Part shown: positions 1 to 12,400 of the stretch, one piece after another
Numbering within the stretch: position 1 is the stretch's first letter
How the letters are laid out: every line of letters starts with the position of its first letter
Notes under the pieces: generated by a model
What the model was told of the DNA's origin: nothing
What the model saw: the letters and a program-made list of their open reading frames with translations, nothing else
Databases searched by the model: none
Made by a program: the position numbers and the translations under genes
Origin: Streptomyces spororaveus
GTDB lineage: Bacteria > Actinomycetota > Actinomycetes > Streptomycetales > Streptomycetaceae
Assembly: GCF_016755875.1 (NCBI RefSeq)
Contig: NZ_BNED01000005.1
Coordinates: 2,480,001-2,544,000 of the forward strand
Direction of reading: 5' to 3'
DNA: 64,000 nt

Positions 1-319
1 GGTCGAAGCGGGCGGCGTCGTAGAGGAAGCCGCCCTCGCTGACGTAGCTGGATCCGGCGCTGTCGGGGTCGGCGTCGTAGAGCGACTCCACGTCCCAGCC
101 GCGGTCGACGGGGAAGCCGGAGACGGCGTCGTCGCCGTTCTCCACGAGCCGCCACAGGTCCTCGGGGCTGCGGACGCCTCCGGGATAGCGGCAGCTCATC
201 GCGACGATCGCGATGGGTTCCTGGTTCTTCTCCTCGACCTCGCGCAGCCGCCTGCGGGCCTGGCGCAGATCGGCGGTCGCCCGCTTGAGGTAGTCGCGAA
301 GCTTGTCCTCGTTCACCAT
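1..319 (-). CDS. Type I PKS, N-terminal fragment (PKS 5; start of module 10)
   Basis: Only the first ~106 codons are in the window; the gene continues past the left edge. The start is the ATG at 319, with GGAG 8 nt upstream. The N-terminus is a short amphipathic helix ([18 protein letters not shown]...) typical of class 1 PKS docking domains, followed at residue ~34 by the opening of a ketosynthase ([15 protein letters not shown], then the RGWD segment). It lies 149 bp downstream of PKS 4, whose C-terminus carries a matching docking tail and no thioesterase, so PKS 5 probably accepts the chain from module 9. AT type, reductive domains and any release domain cannot be judged. Confidence 0.93.
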   Translation of the reverse strand, partial: MVNEDKLRDYLKRATADLRQARRRLREVEEKNQEPIAIVAMSCRYPGGVRSPEDLWRLVENGDDAVSGFPVDRGWDVESLYDADPDSAGSSYVSEGGFLYDAARFD

Positions 320-468
320 TGCGTGGGCTCCATGCCAGAGAGGCGGTTGTACGGTCGGTCGTCTGGGGGCCCGGGGTCCCGGCGGACGGGATCCCGTGGC
401 TGTTGTCGTGGTGCCGGGCGGAGACTTCCCCGTCCGGCGGTGCCGGAGGGGGCGCTCCGCGCGGCTTC

Positions 469-3400
469 TCAGGAAGCGCCGAGCTCGTCGTCGAGCAGAT
501 CGAAGAGCTCGTCGTCGGTCGCCGATTCGAGGTCGTCGTCGGCGGCGTCCTCGTCCGTGGTGGCACCGTTCGCGTCCTGTGCGTCGTTCCACTTGGCCAT
601 GAGGGCCTGGAGGCGCATCGTGATCCGCGAGCGCGTGACGCTGTCCGCGTCGGCCGCGCCGAGGGCGGCCTCCAGCCGGTCGAGTTCGCCGAAGACGGAC
701 GGCCCGTCGTCGTCGAGGGGCAGCGCGGAGCGCAGGTGTCCGCTCAGCGCTTCGGGGGTCGGGTAGTCGAAGATGAGAGTGGCGGGCAGGCGCAGCCCCG
801 TCACCGCTCCGAGCCGGTTGCGCAGTTCCACCGCGGTCAGCGAGTCGAAGCCGAGCTCCTTGAAGGCGCTGCCCGGTTCGATGGCGGCCGCGCCGCTGTG
901 GCCCAGTACCTGGGCCACCTGGGTGCAGACGAGGTCGAGCAGCACCCGGTCCCGTTCGGCGGGCGGCAGTTGGGCGAGCCGCTGCGCGAGCGAATCGGGC
1001 GCGCCGGTCTCCGCCCCGCTCGTCCTGCGCCGTACCGGGGTACGGAGCAGGCCGCGCAGCAAGGGCGGTACGACGTCGCCCACCTGGGCCTGGAGTACGG
1101 CCAGGTCGAGCCGCGCGGGCACGAGTACGCTCGCGGTCCGCGCCTCCTCGGGCACCGCGCCCGAGGATGCTCCGCCCGGCAGTGCGGCGTCGAAGAGCGC
1201 AAGGCCCTCGGCCGCCGACAGCGGGGTCATGCTGCCCCGGCTCAGGCGCCGCCGGTCCTGTTCGTCGAGGGTGGCGGCCATGCCCGCCTCGTCGTCCCAC
1301 AGGCCCCAGGCCAGCGACACCGCGGGCAGCCCCGCCGCGCGCCGGTGCTGGGCGAGGGCGTCCAGGAAGGTGTTGCCCGCCGCGTAGTTGGCCTGCCCGG
1401 CGTTGCCGAACACGCCGGCCGCCGAGGAGAACAGGACGAATGCGGCCAGATCGAGTCCGTGGGTCAGTTCGTGCAGGTTCCACGCGGCGTCGACCTTGGG
1501 CCGTAGCACCGTCTCCATCCGCTCGGCGGTCAGCGACTCGACCGTGCCGTCGTCCAGCACACCGGCGGTGTGCACGACGGCCGTCAGCGGATGGGCCGTG
1601 GGTACGGTCTCCAGCAGCGCGGCCAGTGCGTCCCGGTCGGCCGCGTCGCACGCCGCCCAGGTGACCTGCGCACCCGATTCCGCGAGTTCTTCGGCCAGTT
1701 GCAGTGCGCCGTCCGCGGCGGCACCCCTGCGGCTGGTGAGCAGCAGATGCCGTACGCCGTGCTCCGCGACGAGGTGCCGGGCGAGCAGTCCGCCGAGGGT
1801 GCCGCTGGCGCCCGTGACGAGGACGGTGCCCTGCGGGTCCGGGGCGCGGCCGGGGGCCGCGCCGTCGGCTGCCGGGGCGATGACCGCCCGTGCGAGGCGC
1901 GGCGCCAGGACGGTTCCGGCCCGTACGGCGAGCTGTGTCTCATCGGTGTCGAGCGCGGCGGGCAGGACCCGGTACGAGTCGTCCTCGCCGTCGAGGTCGA
2001 CGAGGACCAGCCGGCCGGGGTGCTCGGCCTGCGCGGAGCGCACCAGGCCCCACACCGCCGCGTGCGCCAGGTCCTCCACGTCCTCGTCGGGGTCCGTCGC
2101 GACGGCTCCCCGCGTGACGACGGCCAGCCGTGATGCGGCGAACCGCTCGTCCGCCAGCCAGGACCGGATCAGCTCCAGCGCGTCCGCGGCAGCGGAGCGC
2201 GCGGCCGCGGCGAGGCCGCCTCCCGTGCCGAGATCGGGCGCCAGGGAGACGAGGACCGTCTCCGGCGCGGGCTCCCCGAGTGCCTCGGCCAGCTCGACCG
2301 CGGCGGCCAGGGACGGCAGGTCGGGGTGGTGCCCGCCGGTGTCCTCGGTGTCCGCGCCGAACACCGCTGCCGGCGCCAGCGCCCCGGTGCGCTCCAGCGC
2401 CGCACCCAGCTTCAGCGGGTCGCCGCCCAGCAGGGCCCAGCGGCCGTCGGCCCGTGACGGCGCCTCGGGCAGCGGCAGCGGCAGCGCGGGCCAGTCGACC
2501 TGGAACAGCGCGTCCCGCAGGGAGCCCGGTCCTCGGTCCGCGCCGCCGAGCGCGTCGACGGCCAGCGGACGCAGGACGAGCGAGTCGACGGTGAGGACCG
2601 GCTGTCCCGTCTCGTCGGAGACGGCCAGAGTGACCGCGTCCTGGCCGGCGGGGGCCATCCGTACCCGCAGCGCGGCGGCGCCCACGGCGTGCAGCCGCAC
2701 ACCGTCCCACGAGAACGGCAGCCGCGCGCCCTCGGGGCCGTCGGTGAAGAAGTCCCCGAGGCCGACCGCGTGCAGGGCGGCGTCGAGCAGCGCCGGGTGG
2801 AGCCCGTACAGGGCGCCTTCCGGCCGCCGCTCCTCGGCGAGGGCGACCTCGGCGAACACCTCGTCGCCGCGCCTCCAGGCGAGCAGCAGGTTGCGGAACG
2901 CGGGACCGTATCCGAGCCCGATGGCGTCGAACGACGGGTAGAGGTCCTCCACCGGGCACGGGACGGCTCCGGTCGGCGGCCACTCGGGCTGGCCCTCGGC
3001 CGGGTTTCCGGCGTCGACGGCCAGGACACCGCCCGCGTGCCGGGTCCACGACTCCTCGAAAGCCGCGTCCTCCGGGCGCGAGTAGATGTGGAACACCCGC
3101 CTCCGCGACGCGTCGGGTTCGGCCACGGAGAGCCGCAGCTGTACTCCGCCCGCTTCGGGGAGCACGAGCGGAGCCTCCAGCGTGAGGTCCTCCAGCAGGT
3201 CGCATCCGGCGTGGTCCCCGGCGCGCACGGCGAGTTCCACCAGCGCGGCGCCCGGCAGCAGGACGGTGCCCGCCACCCTGTGGTCGGCCAGCCAGGGATG
3301 CGTACGCAGGGAGAGCCGCCCGGTGAACAGGAACCCCTCCGAGTCGGGCAGCTCGACGGCCGCCCCCAGAAGCGGATGCCCGGCGGGGCCGAGCCCGGCG

Positions 3401-6400
3401 GAGGTCACGTCCCCGCCCTGGGCGTGGATGGGGGCCTCCAGCCAGTAGCGCTGCCGCTGGAAGGGGTACGTCGGCAGGTCGACGCGCCGGGCGCCCGTGC
3501 CGGAGTAGTACGCGTCCCAGTCGACGGTGATCCCGCGCAGGTGCGCCCGGGCGACGGCCGAGGTGACCGTCTCCTCTTCGGAGCGGTCCGCGCGCAGGGC
3601 CGGGAGGAAGGCCGCGTCGTCGCGTGTGACGCACGACTGCGCCATCGCGGAGAGGACGCCGCCGGGACCGAGCTCGATGTACGTGGTGACGCCCGCGTCC
3701 TCCAGCGTGCGGATGCCGTCGGCGAAGCGGACGGCCTCGCGGACGTGCCGGACCCAGAAGTCGGCCGAGCCCATCTCGTCGCTGACGAGGGCGCCGGTGA
3801 GGTTCGAGACGACCGGGATGCGCGGAGCCCCGTACGAAAGCCCCTCGGCGACCTTGCGGAACGCGTCGAGCATGCCGTCCATGTGCGGCGAGTGGAAGGC
3901 GTGGCTGACCGTCAGGCGCTTGGTCTTCCCGCCCTGGGCCTCGACGGCCTCGGCGATCGCGACCACGGCGCCCTCGTCACCGGCGACGACGACCGACCGG
4001 GGGCCGTTGACGGCGGCGATGCTCACCCGGTCGGTGAGCAGCGGGGTGATCTCCGCCTCGGCGGCCTCCACCGCGATCATCACGCCGCCGGTGGGCAGCG
4101 CCTGCATGAGGCGGCCGCGGGCGGCGACGAGGGTGCACGCGTCGTCGAGGGAGAGCACCCCTGCCACATGGGCGGCGGCAATCTCGCCGATGGAGTGTCC
4201 GGCGAGGAAGTCGGGCTTCAGGCCCCAGCTCTCCACCAGGCGGAACAGTGCGACTTCGACGGCGAAGAGCGCCGGCTGGGTGTACGCGGTCCGGTCGAGC
4301 AGGTCGGCGTCGGACCCGAACAGCACGTCCTTCAGGGGTACGTCCAGGTCGAGCCTGTCGCATGCGGCGTCCAGGGCCCGCGCGAACGCGGGATACGCGG
4401 AGTACAGCTCCGCGCCCATGCCCAGGCGCTGGCTGCCCTGCCCGGTGAACAGGAACGCCAGCTTGCCACCGGCCGGCGAGCCCTCCGTCAGGTGGGCCGC
4501 CGTGGCACCCTCGGCGAGCGCCGCGAGCCCCGCGAGGAACTCCTCGCGGTCCCCGGCGACCACGGCGGCCCGACGGTCGAGCGCGGTCCTGCTCGTGGCC
4601 AGGGCGTAGCCGATGTCAGCGAGGGACAGCTCGGGGTGCCCGATCGCGTGCGCCCGCAGCCGGGCGGCCTGGTCGCGCAGGGCGTCCGTGCCCTTCGCCG
4701 ACAGGAGCCACGGCAGGCTGCCGGGAGTCCGAGCGGGCTGCGGTCGTCCGTCGGACGGGTCCGCGGGTGCGGGGGCCTGCTCGATGATGGCGTGCGCGTT
4801 GGTACCGCTGAAGCCGAAGGAGGAGATCGCCGCGCGGCGGGGACGGCCGGTCTCCGGCCAGGCCATCTCCTCGGTGAGGAGCGAGACGGCTCCCGCCGAC
4901 CAGTCGACGTGCGGGGTCGGCTCGTCCACGTGCAGGGTCTTGGGGACGACCCCGTGACGCATCGCCTGAACGATCTTGATGATGCCCGCGACACCGGCAG
5001 CCGCCTGCGTATGCCCCATGTTCGACTTGATCGACCCGAGCAGCAGCGGCCGCTCCTCCGTGTGCTCCTGACCATAGGTCGCCAGAAGAGCCTGCGCCTC
5101 GATCGGGTCACCCAGCGTCGTACCAGTACCGTGCGCCTCCACCACATCGACCTCGGCCGCCGACAGACCAGCACTGGCCAGAGCCTGACGGATCACCCGC
5201 TGCTGCGAAGGCCCGTTCGGAGCCGTCAGACCATTACTCGCACCATCCTGGTTCACCGCCGAGCCCCGCACGACCGCCAGAACCGGGTGACCGTTGCGCT
5301 GCGCGTCCGACAGCCGCTCCACCAGCAGGACGCCCGCGCCCTCGGACCAGCCCGTGCCGTCGGCGTCGGCCGAGAACGCCTTGCAGCGGCCGTCGGCCGC
5401 GAGCCCGCGCTGGCGACTGAACTCCACGAAGGGGGCAGGGGTCGCCATGACCGTGACACCACCCGCGAGAGCGAGGGAGCACTCGCCGTTGCGGAGCGCC
5501 TGCACCGCGAGGTGGAGGGCGACCAGCGAGGACGAGCAGGCCGTGTCGACGGTGACGGCCGGGCCCTCGAGGCCGAAGGCGTACGACAGCCGTCCGGAGA
5601 TGACACTCGCGGCGTTGCCCGTGCCGAGAAAGCCCTCGACGCCCTCGGGGAGAGCCGTGAGCCGGGAAGCGTAGTCGTGGTACATCACGCCGGCGAAGAC
5701 GCCGGTGCGGCTGCCGCGCAGGGCCGCCGGGTCGATGCCCGCGCGCTCGAACGCCTCCCACGAGGTTTCGAGGAGCAGACGCTGCTGCGGGTCCATCGCC
5801 ACGGCCTCGCGCGGCGAGATCCCGAAGAACGCCGGGTCGAAGTGGCCGGCGTCGCGGACGAAGCCGCCCTCGCGGGCGTAACTCGTGCCCTGCTGGTCGG
5901 GGTCGGCGTCGAACAGCGCGTCCACGTCCCAGCCCCGGTCGTCCGGGAACTCCGAGATGGCGTCCCGGCCTTCCATGACGAGCCGCCAGAGGTCGTCCGG
6001 GCTCTCCACACCGCCGGGGTAGCGGCAGCCGAGGCCCACGATCGCGATGGGCTCGTCGTCGTGGCGGGCCTCGAGAACGACCGGAGCCGATGTCACGGGC
6101 ACGGTTCCGACGAGCTCCGCCCGCAGGTGGTCGGCCAGGACCGCCGAGGTCGGGTAGTCGAAGACGAGCGTGGCGGGCAGGCGCAGCCCCGTCGCCGCGC
6201 CGAGCAGATTGCGCAGCTCGACGGCGGTCAGCGAGTCGAAGCCCAGCTCGCGGAACGAGCGGTCCGGTTCGACCGTCTCCGGCCCGGCGTATCCCAGGAC
6301 GGTGGCGACCTGTGCCCGGACCAGCTCCAGTGCGTGTTCCGCCTGTTCGGCGGCCGACAGTCCGGCGAGACGTTCCGCCGGGGCGGATACCGCGACCCTG

Positions 6401-9400
6401 GCCGTGCCGGCGGCGCGGCGGGTGGGCGTCCGGACGAGACCGCTCAGCAGCGGCGGCAGCAAGCCACCGCCGGCCTGTGCGCGCAGCGCCGCCAGATCCA
6501 GCTTCACGGGGACGAACAGGGCCTGCTCGGACGCCGATGCCGCATCGAACAGGGCCACACCCTCGTCCGCGGAGAGCGCACTGACACCACCACGGCCCAG
6601 ACGCTCCACATCCTCAGCGCCCAGCTCACCCGCCATGCCCCCGGACTCGGCCCAAAGACCCCAGGCGAGGGAGGTGGCCGCCAGGCCCTGCGCCGTGCGG
6701 TGCTGGGCCAGAGCGTCCAGGAACACATTCGCTGCCGCGTAGTTCGCCTGACCGGCACCACCGAACACACCAGCAGCCGACGAGAACAGAACGAACATCG
6801 ACAGACCGAGACCACAGGTCAGCTCATGCAGATTCCAGGCAGCATCCACCTTCGGACGCAACACCGCCGACAGGCGTTCCGCCGTGAGCGAGGACACCAC
6901 ACCGTCGTCCAGCACACCAGCCGTATGCACCACACCCGTCAGCGGATACTCAGCCGGAATCTCGCTCAGTACCGACTCCAGCGCCGCACGGTCGGCCACA
7001 TCACACGCCGCCCACCGAACCTCCGCACCCAGCGCGGTCAGCTCCGCCGACAGCTCAGCAGCACCCTCGGCCGCCCCACCACGACGACTCACCAGCAAAA
7101 GACGCCGGACACCACGCCCCACCACCAGATGACGGGCGAACAAACCACCCAACGTCCCACTCGCACCCGTAACCAACACCGTGCCATCAGCATCGAGATC
7201 ACGGCCAAAGCCGTCGACGACAGCAGCACGGGCGAGGCGCGGCACGAGAACGGATCCCGCGCGTACGAGCAGCTCCGACTCCCCTGCCGCCAAAGCCGTC
7301 GCCACGGTCTCCGTGGGCAGTGCTTCGCCGTCGAGGTCGACCAGGGCGAACCGACCGGGGTGCTCCGTCTCGGCGGAGCGGATCAGGCCCCACACCGCGG
7401 CACCGGCGAGATCGCGGACGGGTTCGTCCGGACCTGCGGTCATGGCGCCGCGCGTGACGAACACCAGCCGGGAGGAAGCGAAGTGCTCCTCGGCCAGCCA
7501 GGCCCGTACGAGCGCGAGCGCGTCGAAGGTCCGCGCATGAACCGTTCCCGGCACGGCGTCACCGTCCGCCTGAGCCGTCGGCGCTGCCTCCGAGCCCACT
7601 CCCGTGGTGACGAACACGAGCTCCGGTACGTCGGAGTCCGCGGCCGCCAGCGCGGCCAGGTCGGCGTAGGGCACGGCGTCCAGGCCCCGCACCTCCGCTC
7701 CCACCAGAGCCCGTTCGGCATCGGCCGGAACCGCCGTGCGATCAGCCGCGAGCTCCGTCCAGTCGATCCGGAACAGCGACTCCTGGCGGCCGGCACTCGC
7801 CGCGCCGAGCTGCTCGGACGACATCGCCCGCAGCGCCAGAGAATCCACCGAGGCGACCGGTGCACCCGCGGAGTCGGCCAGTTCCAGTGACACCGCGCCC
7901 TGACCGGCCTCGGCCAGCCGGACCCGTACCGCAGAGGCACCGGCCGCGTGGAGTCGTACACCGCTCCAGGCGAACGGCAGCCGGGCGGCGCCGGCCGTCC
8001 CTGCGGTGTCCGGGCCGGACAGCAGATCACCCAGCGCAAGGGTGTGCAGCGCCGAGTCGAGCAGGGCGGGGTGCAGCCCGAACGCGTCGGCGTCCGCCTG
8101 CGCCTCGGCAGGCAGGGCGAGTTCCGCGAACAGCTCCCCGGCACGCCGCCAGGCCGCCCGCAGCCCCTGGAACAGGGGGCCGTACGCGAGGCCGGAGGCG
8201 TCGAGGACCTCGTACGCGTCGTCCACCGGCACGGCGGTCGCATCGGCCGGTGGCCAGACGCCGAGATCGACGGCGGCGCCCCGGACCTCGTCCACCAGCA
8301 GTCCGTCGGCGTGCCGGACCCACGGTTCGTCGTCGGCGTCCGGGCGGGAGTACACGGCCACCGCCCGGCGGCCCGACGCGTCGGGCGCACCGACCACGAC
8401 CTGCAGCTGGACCGCGCCCTCGTCGGACAGGACCAGGGGGGCCTGGAGCGTCAGCTCGTCCAGGGCACGGGCTCCGACACGCTCGCCCGCGTGCAGGGCC
8501 AGTTCCACGAACGCCGTTCCCGGAAGCAGGACGGACCCCATGACGGCGTGGTCCGCGAGCCAGGGATGCGTAGGCAGGGAAAGCCGACCGGTGAAGACGC
8601 ACCCGTTGGCGTCCGCGAGCGTGACGGCCGCACCCAGCAGCGGATGGCCGGCGGCGGCGAGTCCGAGCCCGGCCGTGTCGCCGGGCAGGGGGATGCCGGT
8701 CTCGGGCCAGTAGCGCTCACGCTGGAAGGCGTAGGTGGGCAGGTCGACGCGCTGGGCGCCGGTCCCGGCGAAGAAGGCCTGCCAGTCCACCGCGATCCCG
8801 CGGACCTGTGCCTGGGCGAGGGCCGTGGTGACGGTCTCGGCCTCGCGGCGACCGGAGCGCAGGACCGGTACGAAGACGGAATCCCCGCCGCTCACGCACT
8901 CCTGGGCCAGGGCGGAGAGCACACCGCTCGGGCCGAGTTCGATGTACGTGGTGACGCCCGCGGCCTCCAGGGCCCGGATGCCGTCCAGGAAACGGACGGC
9001 CTCACGGACGTGCCGCACCCAGAAGTCCGCCGAACCCATCTCGTCCGAGACCAGCGCCCCGGTGAGGTTCGAAACCACCGGAATGCGCGGAGCCCCGTAC
9101 GACAGGCCTTCCACCACCGCCCGGAAGTCGTCCAACATGCCGTCCATGTGCGGCGAATGGAACGCATGGCTGACCGTGAGCCGCTTGGACTTGCGGCCCG
9201 CGAAGGACTCGGCGATCGCCACCGCGTCCGACTCGTCACCCGCGATCACGACCGACCGCGGACCGTTGATCGCGGCGATACTCACGCGATCGGTCAGCAG
9301 CGGAAGGACCTCGTCCTCCGACGCCTGCACCGCGATCATCACACCACCGGCCGGCAGCGCCTGCATCAACCGCCCACGAGCCGCCACCAGCGTGCACGCA

Positions 9401-12400
9401 TCATCCAGCGAGAAGACACCCGCCACATGCGCGGCCGCGATCTCACCGATCGAATGACCCGCCAGGAAGTCCGGCTTCACACCCCACGACTCGACCAGCC
9501 GGAACAGCGCCACCTCGACCGCGAACAACGCCGGCTGCGTATACGCCGTCTCGTCCAGCAGACCCGCATCCGTACCGAACAGCACATCCTTCAGCGGCAG
9601 TTCAAGCCGCTCACACACCGCGTCCAAGGCCTGAGCGAAGACCGGATAGGCGTCGTACAGCTCACGGCCCATCCCCAGCCGCTGACTCCCCTGCCCCGTG
9701 AACAGGAACGCCGTGCGGCCACCCTTGCTGACCGTGCCCCGCACCAGGCCCGGAGCGGTGCGCCCGTCGGCGAGGGCGTCGAGCGCGGTGGCGGCCGTGT
9801 CGGCCTCCGCCGCGATCACGATCGCCCGGTGGTCGAAGGTGGCACGGCTCGTGGCCAGGGAGTACGCCAGGTCCGCGAGCGGGAGGTCGGGGTGCGCTGT
9901 CAGGTGTGCGCTCAGCGCTCGGGCCTGGGCGGACAGGGCCTCGGCGCTGCGGCCCGCGAGCCGCAGGGGCAGCACGCCCGGCACGACCACCGCATCGGCC
10001 GGGGCCGGTGTGGCCTCCTCCGGTGCCTGCTCGATGATCGTGTGCGCGTTGGTTCCACTGATGCCGAACGACGACACACCCGCGCGGCGCGGACGGCCCG
10101 TCTCCGGCCACGGAACGGACTCGGTGAGCAGCGAGACCGCGCCCTCCGACCAGTCGACGTGCGGCGAGGGCTGCTCCGCGTGCAGGGTCTGCGGCAGCAC
10201 GCCGTGCTGGATGGCGAGGACCATCTTGATGATGCCCGCGACACCGGCGGCCGCCTGCGTGTGACCGAGGTTCGACTTGACCGAGCCGAGCCACAGCGGG
10301 CTGTCCTCGGTGTGCTCCCGGCCGTAGGTCGCGAGCAGCGCCTGCGCCTCGATCGGGTCGCCCAGCGTCGTACCGGTGCCGTGCGCCTCGACCGCGTCCA
10401 CGTCGGCGGCGGACAGGCCCGCGCTCGCCAGCGCCGCGCGGATCACGCGCTGCTGCGAAGGACCGTTCGGGGCCGTGAGGCCGTTGCTCGCACCGTCCTG
10501 GTTGATCGCCGAGCCACGGACCACGGCCAGGACCGGGTGGCCCTTGGCCCGTGCGTCCGACAGCCGCTCCACGAGCAGCATGCCGACGCCCTCGCCCCAG
10601 CCCGTACCGTCGGCGTCTGCCGAGAAGGCGCGGCAGCGGCCGTCGGTGGACAGGCCGCGCTGGCGGCTGAAGCCGACGAACGTGCCGGGGGTCGCCATGA
10701 CGGTGACACCGCCGGCCAGCGCCATGTCGCACTCGCCGGTGCGCAGCGCCTGGACCGCCATGTGCAGGGCTACGAGCGACGACGAGCAGGCGGTGTCGAT
10801 GGTGACGGCGGGGCCTTCGAGGCCGAAGGTGTACGAGACGCGGCCCGAGGCGATGCTGCCGGTGCTGCCCGAGCCGAGCCAGCCTTCGGCGCCGTCCTTC
10901 GAACGTTCCAGCAGAGCGGCGTAGTCGTGGTACATCACACCGGCGAACACACCGGTGCGGCTGCCACGCATGGTGGCCGGGTCGATCCCGGCCCGTTCGA
11001 ACGCTTCCCAGGTGGTCTCCAGGAGGAGCCGCTGCTGCGGGTCCGTCCCGACGGCCTCGCGCGGGCTGATCCCGAAGAACGTCGGGTCGAACGCGGCGGC
11101 GTCGTGCAGGAAGCCGCCGTGTCGGGTGTACGAGGTGCCGGGGTGGTCGGGATCGGGGTCGTACAGCGATTCGACGTCCCAGCCGCGGTCGGCGGGGAAG
11201 CCGGAGATCGCGTCCCCGCCGCCCGCCAGGAGCTGCCACAGCTCCTCGGGGGTGGTCACTCCGCCGGGGTAGCGGCAGCTCATCGCCACGATGGCGATCG
11301 GGTCGTCGGAGACCGTGGTGGGCGCGGGCCCGGTGGACGCGAACGTGTGCTGGTCCGCGCCGAGTTCACCGGAGAGGTGACGGGCGAGCGTCAGCGAGGT
11401 CGGGTGGTCGAAGATCAGCGTGGCGGGCAGGCGCCGGCCGATGGCCGCGCCGAGGCGGTTGCGCAGTTCCACCGCCGTCAGGGAGTCGAAGCCCAGCTCG
11501 CTGAAGGCGTGGTCGGGGTCGATGGCGTCCGGGGAGCCGTGGCCGAGTACGTCGGCGACATGGCCGCGGACGAGGTCGAGGAGCAGCCGCTCCCGTTCCG
11601 GTGCGTCGAGGCCGAGGAGCCGCTGTTCGAGAGCGGTGAGGTCCGGCGCGGTTCCGGCGGTGGCTCCGGCCGCGACGCGCCTCGCGGGGGTGCGGACCAG
11701 TGCGCGCAGCAGCGGGGCCACTTCACCGCCGGGGGCGACGGCGGGAAGGGCCAGTCGCATCGGCACGAGCAGCGCCCGTCCGGCCGTCTCCTGGTCGTCA
11801 TGGGCCGAGCCGAGGGCGTCGGCGAGGTCGAGGAGCGCGAGCCCCTCGGCGGCGGTGAGACCGTGGACACCGCCGCGCTTCATCCGGTCCAGGTCGGCGC
11901 GGTCGAGGGCGCCGGCCATGCCTTCGGCGTCCTCCCACAGCCCCCAGGCCAGCGACCGGCCGGGGAGCCCGTGGGCACGCCGGTGCTGGGCGAGGGCGTC
12001 CAGGAAGGAGTTGGCGGCCGCGTAGTTGCCCTGGCCGGGTGCGCCGAAGACCCCGGCGGCGGAGGAGAAGAGGACGAAGGCGGACAGGGGCAGGTCGCGG
12101 GTCAGCTCGTGCAGGTGGAGAGCGGCATCGGCCTTCGGACGAAGGACCGTGTCGAGGCGCTCCGGAGTGAGCGAGCCGATCACACCGTCGTCCAGGACAC
12201 CGGCCGTGTGAACGACCCCGGTGAGCGGGTACGCGGCAGGAACGCCAGCCAGTACGGCCGCCAGCGCGTCCCGGTCCCCCGCGTCACACGCCGCCCACGA
12301 CACCTCCGCACCCAGCCCGACAAGCTCAGCGGTGAGCTCACCGGCACCCGGCGCGTCCGCGCCCCGGCGACTCAGCAGCAGCAGACGCCGGACACCACGC

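Noticed and set aside
469..860. Possible chain-releasing thioesterase at the end of PKS 4
   Set aside because: After the last ACP there is only an ELDRLE coiled segment and an acidic tail, i.e. a docking domain; no GxSxG hydrolase motif.
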